Assembly (NCBI RefSeq): GCF_024519315.1
Contig: NZ_JANIIC010000012.1
Coordinates: forward strand, 1-64,000
Direction: 5' to 3'
Length of the DNA stretch: 64,000 nucleotides
Source of the DNA: Streptomyces malaysiensis subsp. samsunensis
GTDB lineage: Bacteria > Actinomycetota > Actinomycetes > Streptomycetales > Streptomycetaceae
The notes beneath the pieces were generated by a model. It did not search any database, had not been told where the DNA came from, and saw nothing but the letters and a program-made list of their open reading frames with translations. Made by a program: the position numbers and the translations under genes. Below are positions 59,514 to 64,000 of this stretch, piece after piece (positions within the stretch are counted from its first letter, which is position 1; the number at the start of each line of letters is the position of its first letter).

Positions 59514-60347
59514 TTGCTAGGACTGTCTCGATTGGGTAACTTTCCAACCAGGGAGAACCTGGGGGTAGTCATCAATCGGGATCAGCCTGAAACAGACAGT
59601 ACACAATTTACTCACGACCCCGTGGAACACGCACTGCTGCAAGCGAGGAATCTCATCGATTCCGCCGTTCTTGAATTTCGTTCTCTTCCCGCGCCGCGTT
59701 TCGTGAAATTGTCCGCCGACAAGCGGCAGGAGGCGCCCGGTGCCACCCTGACGGACCTGGTGGCCCAGGCCCGGCGCACCGTGCTGATCTCGCTGTCCGG
59801 TCGGAGCGGGCAGCTGGCGGCCGTACGCACCATGCTGAGCGACCTCAGGGCCCGGACCCAGGCCGGTCCGGGCCGGATTACCGTCCGCGTGCTCGGGTCC
59901 GCCTCGGCACTGCGGGAGCTGCCGGCCTGGGCGGGGGCTGCCGACCTGGCGGAACTGCGGGTGACCGGCCGCCCGCTCGCCGAGACCCTGGTGGTGGACG
60001 TCGCGGAGGCGCTGCTCCGTGCGCCGGGCGACAGCACGGGGGGCCTGCTCGTTCGCGACCGGGCCGTGGTCCGCGTACTGACCTCGCTGTTCATGGGGGC
60101 CTGGGAAGCCTCGCTGCATTGGCCGGACTATCTGCTGCTGGACGCCTATCTCGCCACCGACACCGCACGCGGGGTTCTGGCCCGGCTGTATGCCGGCTCC
60201 ACCGACGCGGTCGCGGCCCGTGAACTGGGCCTGTCCCTGCGCACGTACCGCCGACACGTCGCCAGAATCCTGGAGTCTCTGGAAGTCAGTTCCCGTTTTT
60301 CCGGTGGCACCCGAGCAGCCGAATTACAGCTGTTTGACACGCTCTGA
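59514..60347 (+). CDS. LuxR-type helix-turn-helix regulator, copy 1
   Basis: Up to 277 residues. The C-terminus is a LuxR-type helix-turn-helix (DAVAARELGLSLRTYRRHVA followed by RILESLEVSSRFSGG). The central part alternates beta strands and helices (TVLISLSGRSGQLAAVRTML, RITVRVLGSASALRELPA, LLVRDRAVVRVLTSLFMGAW) like the PLD-like effector region of some TrmB-type regulators. The start is uncertain: TTG 59514 is the longest, and GTG 59622 is possible. It is followed after 11 bases by a homologous gene. Confidence 0.75.
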   Translation: MLGLSRLGNFPTRENLGVVINRDQPETDSTQFTHDPVEHALLQARNLIDSAVLEFRSLPAPRFVKLSADKRQEAPGATLTDLVAQARRTVLISLSGRSGQLAAVRTMLSDLRARTQAGPGRITVRVLGSASALRELPAWAGAADLAELRVTGRPLAETLVVDVAEALLRAPGDSTGGLLVRDRAVVRVLTSLFMGAWEASLHWPDYLLLDAYLATDTARGVLARLYAGSTDAVAARELGLSLRTYRRHVARILESLEVSSRFSGGTRAAELQLFDTL

Positions 60348-60358
60348 AGGGAATAAAC

Positions 60359-61159
60359 GTGTTGCCGACCACGAAAATTCTGGAGCAGGATCTGCTCAAG
60401 GTCCGGGGTCTGGTGGAATCATTGGCCGCACAATGGCGTAGCCAGACGACGAACGATTCACTCGTCACCCAGCTCTCCGTAAGCCGAGAAACCCTGGGAG
60501 AAGCGGCCGAAAACTTCATGTCCCAGGCTTCGGAATCCCTCTGTCTGATAATCGACGAACGCTCCGAGACGACCACCGCCGTCGTTGCCGCCCTTCGCCG
60601 GATCGCCCCGACGCTGGCCTCGGACGTCACCGTACGGGCGCTCGTCCCACCGGCCAGCCGGACCCGGTGCGCGCTCGACGCAGTGTTTCCGGAAGAGGCC
60701 GAGGTGCGGCTCGCGGCGCTCCCGGGGCTCACCGCGGTCGTCTCCGACACGGAGTCGACACTGGTGTCGAACACCCCGGGCGACCCGGCACTCATACGCA
60801 GTACGTCCGTGGCGACGAACCTGCGCGCGCTCTTCGACACCATCTGGCCGACCGCACCGGTACTGGACCCGCGTCTGCGCTTAAGGGAACTTGCCCAGGC
60901 CGAAGAATTACGCCGTGTCCTCGGCTGTCTCCAGGAGGGGCTCATCGATGACGTCGCGGCCCGCAAGCTCTCCATGTCCGTGCGCACCTACCGGCGCCAC
61001 GTCGCCGACATCATGGCACTGCTGCGCACCAACTCCCGGTTCCAGGCCGGCGCCCGGGCGATCGAGACGGGCCTGCTGCCACGACGGTCGACGCGCGTGG
61101 CGGATGGGCCCGTTCCGGCAGACATCGTCAACCGCGTATCCCCAGCGTGCAGCACTTGA
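60359..61159 (+). CDS. LuxR-type helix-turn-helix regulator, copy 2
   Basis: A 266-residue paralogue of the preceding gene. It has the same layout: N-terminal helix (LEQDLLKVRGLVESLAAQWR), central sensor-like domain (LCLIIDERSETTTAVVAALR) and C-terminal helix-turn-helix (DDVAARKLSMSVRTYRRHVA followed by DIMALLRTNSRFQAGARAIE). GTG 60359 follows AAGGGA. The pair is probably cotranscribed and may act as a heterodimer. Such pairs often accompany specialised-metabolite genes, but none is intact next to it. Confidence 0.8.
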   Translation: MLPTTKILEQDLLKVRGLVESLAAQWRSQTTNDSLVTQLSVSRETLGEAAENFMSQASESLCLIIDERSETTTAVVAALRRIAPTLASDVTVRALVPPASRTRCALDAVFPEEAEVRLAALPGLTAVVSDTESTLVSNTPGDPALIRSTSVATNLRALFDTIWPTAPVLDPRLRLRELAQAEELRRVLGCLQEGLIDDVAARKLSMSVRTYRRHVADIMALLRTNSRFQAGARAIETGLLPRRSTRVADGPVPADIVNRVSPACST

Positions 61160-61395
61160 CGCTGCCGCCGCCCTTGAGCAGCTCGGACGGGTCGAGGCCG
61201 ATGTCCTCGGGCCCGACCAACATGGCGTCCGGGTACAGCCGGCGCAGCGCCTCCCGGCTGCCCGGACCGAACGCCTCGGGGTTGTACATGATCTCGTCGC
61301 CGCCCAGCACGGCCAGCGCGGTGTTGTAGCGCGGGTCGGTCAGCTCCAGCGGGTCGATCAGGTCGACGGTGTGGCCGAGTTCGCGGTACAGGGCC
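61128..61395 (-). pseudogene. Dimethylarginine dimethylaminohydrolase / amidinotransferase-superfamily remnant
   Basis: The minus strand reads LGHTVDLIDPLELTDPRYNT, then GGDEIMYNPEAFGPGSREAL and LDPSELLKGGGSVKCCTLGI. The final ELLKGGGSVKC.T motif carries the catalytic Cys of DDAH-type enzymes. The N-terminal half is absent and about 35 residues are missing between DAMLVGPEDIG and LDPSELL. It overlaps the end of the convergent regulator gene. Confidence 0.75.
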
Positions 61396-61447
61396 TACAG
61401 CCGCTCCCACGGGCGACGGCCAGATTCGGGGTGAGCAGGGCTGACCC

Positions 61448-61479
61448 GGGGTGCGCGGCACGGTGGTGCCGGGCACCCC
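61448..61479 (-). terminator. Hairpin terminator after the ARD-like gene
   Basis: GGGGTGC at 61448-61454 pairs with GCACCCC at 61473-61479, with inner GGCAC/GTGCC pairing. It lies about 40 bases downstream of the ARD-like gene stop. Confidence 0.6.
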
Positions 61480-61518
61480 GGCGCCGGCGGGAAGGGGGCT
61501 GGAGGCGGCGCCCGCGGG

Positions 61519-62103
61519 TCAGCGAGCCGTGGCCAGCAGCTCCTCCATGTGCGGGAACCGGGACGCGATCGGGTCGCCGGTGAAGGCCTCGTCCCAGTCG
61601 GTCTCGGCGACGTAGATGTGCAGGGCGGCGAAGTCGGGCGTCTCTCCCATGTCGAACCAGTGCCGTACGCCAGCGGGCGTGCACACCAGGTCGCCCGGCT
61701 CGGAGATCAACACGTGGACGGTCTCGTCGTCGGCCAGCCGCAGATAGAAGCCGCACCGGCCCTGGGCGAAGAACCAGACCTCGTCCGAGCGGTGGGTGTG
61801 CTCGTTGAAGTAGCGGTCACGGGAGACGCGGGCCTCGGTGGCCCACCGCGGGTCGGAGTCGTCCGGTGCCATCCGGACCACCTCGACATGTCCCAGGCCG
61901 GTCTCGGCGGAGAATCGGTCCGCCTCCCTCCGGTACAGGCCGAGCACGTCGTCGTCGCCGAAGCCCGCCGCCAGGTCCTTGAGGGCCCACCGCTCGAACC
62001 GGGCGCCGTGCACTCCGAGTTCGGCCGCGATGCGGTCGGGGTCCTGGGTGGTGAGCAGCGGCTTCGCCTCGCCCGTGGCGGGCAGAACCTGGAGCAGTGT
62101 CAT
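61519..62103 (-). CDS. Acireductone-dioxygenase-like cupin protein
   Basis: A 194-residue cupin metalloenzyme of the ARD family. The metal site is YFNEHTHRSDEVWFFAQGRC (His-x-His-x4-Glu) with the third His in DLVCTPAGVRHWFDMGE. Classical ARD oxidises the acireductone of the methionine salvage pathway. No other salvage gene is nearby. Instead it follows an SDR by 44 bases, with a DDAH-like remnant downstream, so it may serve a different, specialised pathway. Start ATG 62103. Confidence 0.82.
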   Translation of the reverse strand: MTLLQVLPATGEAKPLLTTQDPDRIAAELGVHGARFERWALKDLAAGFGDDDVLGLYRREADRFSAETGLGHVEVVRMAPDDSDPRWATEARVSRDRYFNEHTHRSDEVWFFAQGRCGFYLRLADDETVHVLISEPGDLVCTPAGVRHWFDMGETPDFAALHIYVAETDWDEAFTGDPIASRFPHMEELLATAR

Positions 62104-62147
62104 GGCAGTCGCCTTTCGAGGATGCGGACGTACGGCACGGCGCCCGG

Positions 62148-62870
62148 TCAGTGGCCGGGCTCGAAGTGCAGCTGGCTGAGGAAGCAGTCCCGGGGCTGGT
62201 TGACGGCGAAGGTGACGCATTCCGCGAGGGACTGCGCGGTCAGAGTGTCCTTCGGGGTGCGCGAGGCGCCCTCCCAGGCGGGCGACAGCGGGTCGATGTT
62301 GTCGAAGTCCGGCGGGAACAGGGAGATGACGCGGATGCCCTCCGCGCGCAGCCGCTTGGACAGGATGCCGGTGAACGCGGCCTGTCCGCCCTTGGCCGCG
62401 TAGAACGCCTCGTGGCCCGCGCAGCCGGTGTAGTTCGGCGTCGCGGCTGCCGACACCAGGGTGACGATGTCGGGCCGCTGCGAGGCGCGCAGTAGCGGCA
62501 GGAAGTGCTTGACCATCAGGACGGTGCCTCCGGCGGACGCGGTGGTGGCGAGGATGTCGGCATCGTCCGCGGCGGTCAGGTCCTCGCTCTCCAGCCAGTT
62601 GGCCCCGTTGTTCAGGAGCACGTCGACGGCACCGGCCTTCTCCCGGACGCCGTCCGCGAAGGCGGGTACGGACTCCGGATCGGTGATATCGCAGGCGAAG
62701 GCGTGCACCCGGTCGCTGCCGAGGTCACGGATCTCCTGCTCGGTGCGGCGGGCGCCCTCCAGGCTGCGCGCCGAGAGGAACACCTCGGCGCCCTGCCGGG
62801 CGAAGACGATGGCCAGGGTGCGCCCGAAGTCCCGGGCGGCACCGGTGATGACGACGCGGAGGTTCTCCAT
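62148..62870 (-). CDS. Short-chain dehydrogenase/reductase
   Basis: A 240-residue SDR. The cofactor motif is VVITGAARDFGRTLAIVFAR, with Asp-Phe in the usual GxG position. Then come NNGANW in place of NNAG, Ser in IVTLVSAAATPN and the active-site FYAAKGGQAAFTGIL. Note Phe-Tyr-Ala-Ala-Lys, i.e. Y..K spacing is shortened, so catalytic competence is uncertain. Start ATG 62870. First gene of an operon with the ARD-like cupin. Confidence 0.83.
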   Translation of the reverse strand: MENLRVVITGAARDFGRTLAIVFARQGAEVFLSARSLEGARRTEQEIRDLGSDRVHAFACDITDPESVPAFADGVREKAGAVDVLLNNGANWLESEDLTAADDADILATTASAGGTVLMVKHFLPLLRASQRPDIVTLVSAAATPNYTGCAGHEAFYAAKGGQAAFTGILSKRLRAEGIRVISLFPPDFDNIDPLSPAWEGASRTPKDTLTAQSLAECVTFAVNQPRDCFLSQLHFEPGH

Positions 62871-63129
62871 TGCAGTGGTGCCTCATCAGTTCGGGGAGTC
62901 GGCCATCCGGCAGACTCCGGGTGGTAGCCGTCCGGCAGGTGAGCACTCGTGGTTCCTGGACGTTGAGTCCTGACGAAAGACCGTGCCCCTGCCTGTTGGC
63001 CCGGAGAGTTGATCGCTGATGGGATGTCGTGCCCGCCGCTGAGTGGCGGCGTGAGCACTGCTTGATCAGGTCGCAGATGGTTCTCCGGCAGGCCGCTGAA
63101 GGTGATCGGCATCGAGAGCGGAGGGACCG
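62871..63129. other. Intergenic region
   Basis: Promoter region of the SDR/ARD operon on one side and the edge of an IS110-type remnant on the other. No gene or clear repeat seen. Confidence 0.35.
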
Positions 63130-63560
63130 TTGCGACTGTTCGTGGGGGACGACTGGGCTGAGGACCATCACGACATCGAGGTGATGGACGGCGCCGGTCG
63201 TCGGCCGGCCAAAGCCCGGCTGCCCGAGGGGATGCCGGTCATGACCCGGTTGCCTGCGATCGTGGGCGAGCCGATCGGCGACGACCCCGCCCGCCATGCC
63301 TCGGCCAAGGCCCGCAAGATCTACGCCGGCACTTCCCCGATCACCCGCGCCTCCGGCAAGAAGAAGGCCACCCTGACCCGCTGTGTCCTCAACGACCGGC
63401 TCATCGACGCCCTGCTCACCCGGGCGTTCAGCACCCTGCGCGTCTCGCCCAACGCCCACGCCTACCACCAGCGGCAACGAGCCCGGGGCGGCAGCCACAA
63501 CGCCGCCCTGCGCCAGCTCGCCAACCGGCTTGTCGGCAGCCGCGTTCGCGGAACGGGAGG
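63130..63560 (+). pseudogene. IS110-family transposase with internal deletion
   Basis: The N-terminus (RLFVGDDWAEDHHDIEVMDG) has the first Asp of the RuvC-like DEDD domain. The sequence then jumps to the C-terminal Tnp_20 part (GEPIGDDPARHASAKARKIY followed by AGTSPITRASGKKKATLTRC, then HAYHQRQRARGGSHNAALRQ). About 200 residues between are missing. The serine expected in the catalytic loop is present (TSPIT), but the enzyme cannot be functional. Confidence 0.82.
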
Positions 63561-63676
63561 CCGGCCGGCGCCCGAAGGAGTGGGCGTCGACGATGGCGAC
63601 CCCGCGGCGTGCCGGCATCTGGGTTCTCCAGTCGATTGCTCGGAGGGGCATGCTCGTCGACCGAGGAGGTGGGAGG

Positions 63677-64000
63677 TCACCGGCCGAGGGGCTGCCGGGC
63701 GTCGGCGGTGATGGCGAAGACGCCCTCCCGATTGCGCTGTTGGCAGAACTCGACGTCGGCGAGCAGGATTTCCTCGTCCTGGTTCCTCAACAGGATGGCG
63801 CCCGCGCCGCCTTCTCCGGTGGTCGGGGTGATCGTCTCGCCCGGAGTCGGCAGGAAGATGTCACCGGCGTAGGAGCGCAACGCCCGGATCTCGTCCAGCC
63901 CTTCGACGCGGACCAGCCGTCCGCCTTCGCGAGCGACGAAGGCGTAGTCGGCGACGAAGCCCGGCTCGGCCGGACGTCCGGCCAGTGCCCGGGAGCCGCC
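63677..64000 (-). CDS. C-terminal part of a probable ATP-grasp protein, cut by the window edge
   Basis: 108 codons open to the right edge, ending ITADARQPLGR. It contains FVADYAFVAREGGRLVRVEG, SYAGDIFLPTPGETITPTTG followed by EGGAGAILLRNQDEEILLAD. The pattern resembles the C-terminal tail of ATP-grasp carboxylate-amine ligases from Streptomyces, where strands and a final helix close the grasp fold. No catalytic part is visible in the window, so this is tentative. Confidence 0.4.
   Translation of the reverse strand, partial: GGSRALAGRPAEPGFVADYAFVAREGGRLVRVEGLDEIRALRSYAGDIFLPTPGETITPTTGEGGAGAILLRNQDEEILLADVEFCQQRNREGVFAITADARQPLGR

Noticed and set aside
61519..62103. Annotation as a genuine methionine-salvage mtnD gene
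   Set aside because: The metal-binding motif fits, but no salvage partner is in the neighbourhood, so the gene symbol was withheld.
1..64000. tRNA, rRNA or known riboswitch genes
   Set aside because: No CCA-ended cloverleaf, rRNA block or familiar riboswitch core was recognised by eye; a covariance-model scan would be needed to exclude small RNAs.

Overview
The window is high-GC DNA (roughly 70 percent) with GTG and TTG starts, strong GGAGG-type ribosome sites and families typical of Streptomyces (PucR, GntR/UTRA, paired-domain Lrp/AsnC, TetR, LLM flavin monooxygenases). I read it as an accessory part of a Streptomyces-like chromosome, probably a chromosome arm, because insertion-sequence remnants and frameshifted genes are frequent. 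No rRNA, tRNA or CRISPR array was seen.

Layout. 1-2.2 kb: one structurally complete IS element with terminal inverted repeats, inserted beside older IS630 and IS5 scraps and a 7-bp tandem repeat. 2.3-8.1 kb: a catabolic set made of a PucR-type regulator, a PLP fold-III decarboxylase, an M55 D-aminopeptidase and an APC permease, closed by a terminator. 8.2-9.6 kb: decayed permease, small unknown genes and a KdgD scrap. 9.7-15.6 kb: an ascorbate-type PTS system (IIA, IIB, IIC) with its own HPr and transketolase, and a GntR regulator sharing a two-operator intergenic region with the transketolase. 15.6-23 kb: decayed desaturase, glutathione peroxidase and alcohol dehydrogenase genes and two dead IS elements, surrounding an intact TetR / membrane protein / FAD-oxidoreductase operon.

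23.1-47.5 kb is the most coherent block: an organosulfur-scavenging island. It has three transcription units, each preceded by a very short ORF of the actinobacterial VDL-x-RVSS...C leader type, two of which end in Cys. Unit A (plus strand): leader, FMN reductase, a decayed LLM monooxygenase, an LLM protein, and a 915-residue fusion of an LLM monooxygenase with an FAD/NAD(P) monooxygenase. Unit B (minus): leader, substrate-binding protein, two permeases and a fused double ATPase of the dipeptide/Opp ABC class. Unit C (minus): leader, a lipoprotein scar, three acyl-CoA-dehydrogenase-like flavoproteins (two damaged), four LLM monooxygenases including an SsuD type, a nitroreductase and two aldo-keto reductases, followed beyond a terminator by an MFS transporter. 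The likely logic is import of organic sulfur compounds, reduced-flavin supply, and oxidative C-S cleavage when cysteine is scarce.

47.5-51 kb is a graveyard (MazF/PemK-like toxin, SDR, IS5/ISL3 chimera, AlbA_2-type protein). 51.3-58.9 kb carries an old-yellow-enzyme reductase, two paralogous Lrp/AsnC regulators, a cupin/TetR pair with a palindromic operator, alpha/beta hydrolases, and an SDR gene with a 20-bp palindrome whose TetR partner is dead. 59.5-62.9 kb holds a tandem pair of related LuxR-type regulators beside an acireductone-dioxygenase-like cupin and an SDR. The window ends with a deleted IS110 transposase and the C-terminus of a probable ATP-grasp protein.
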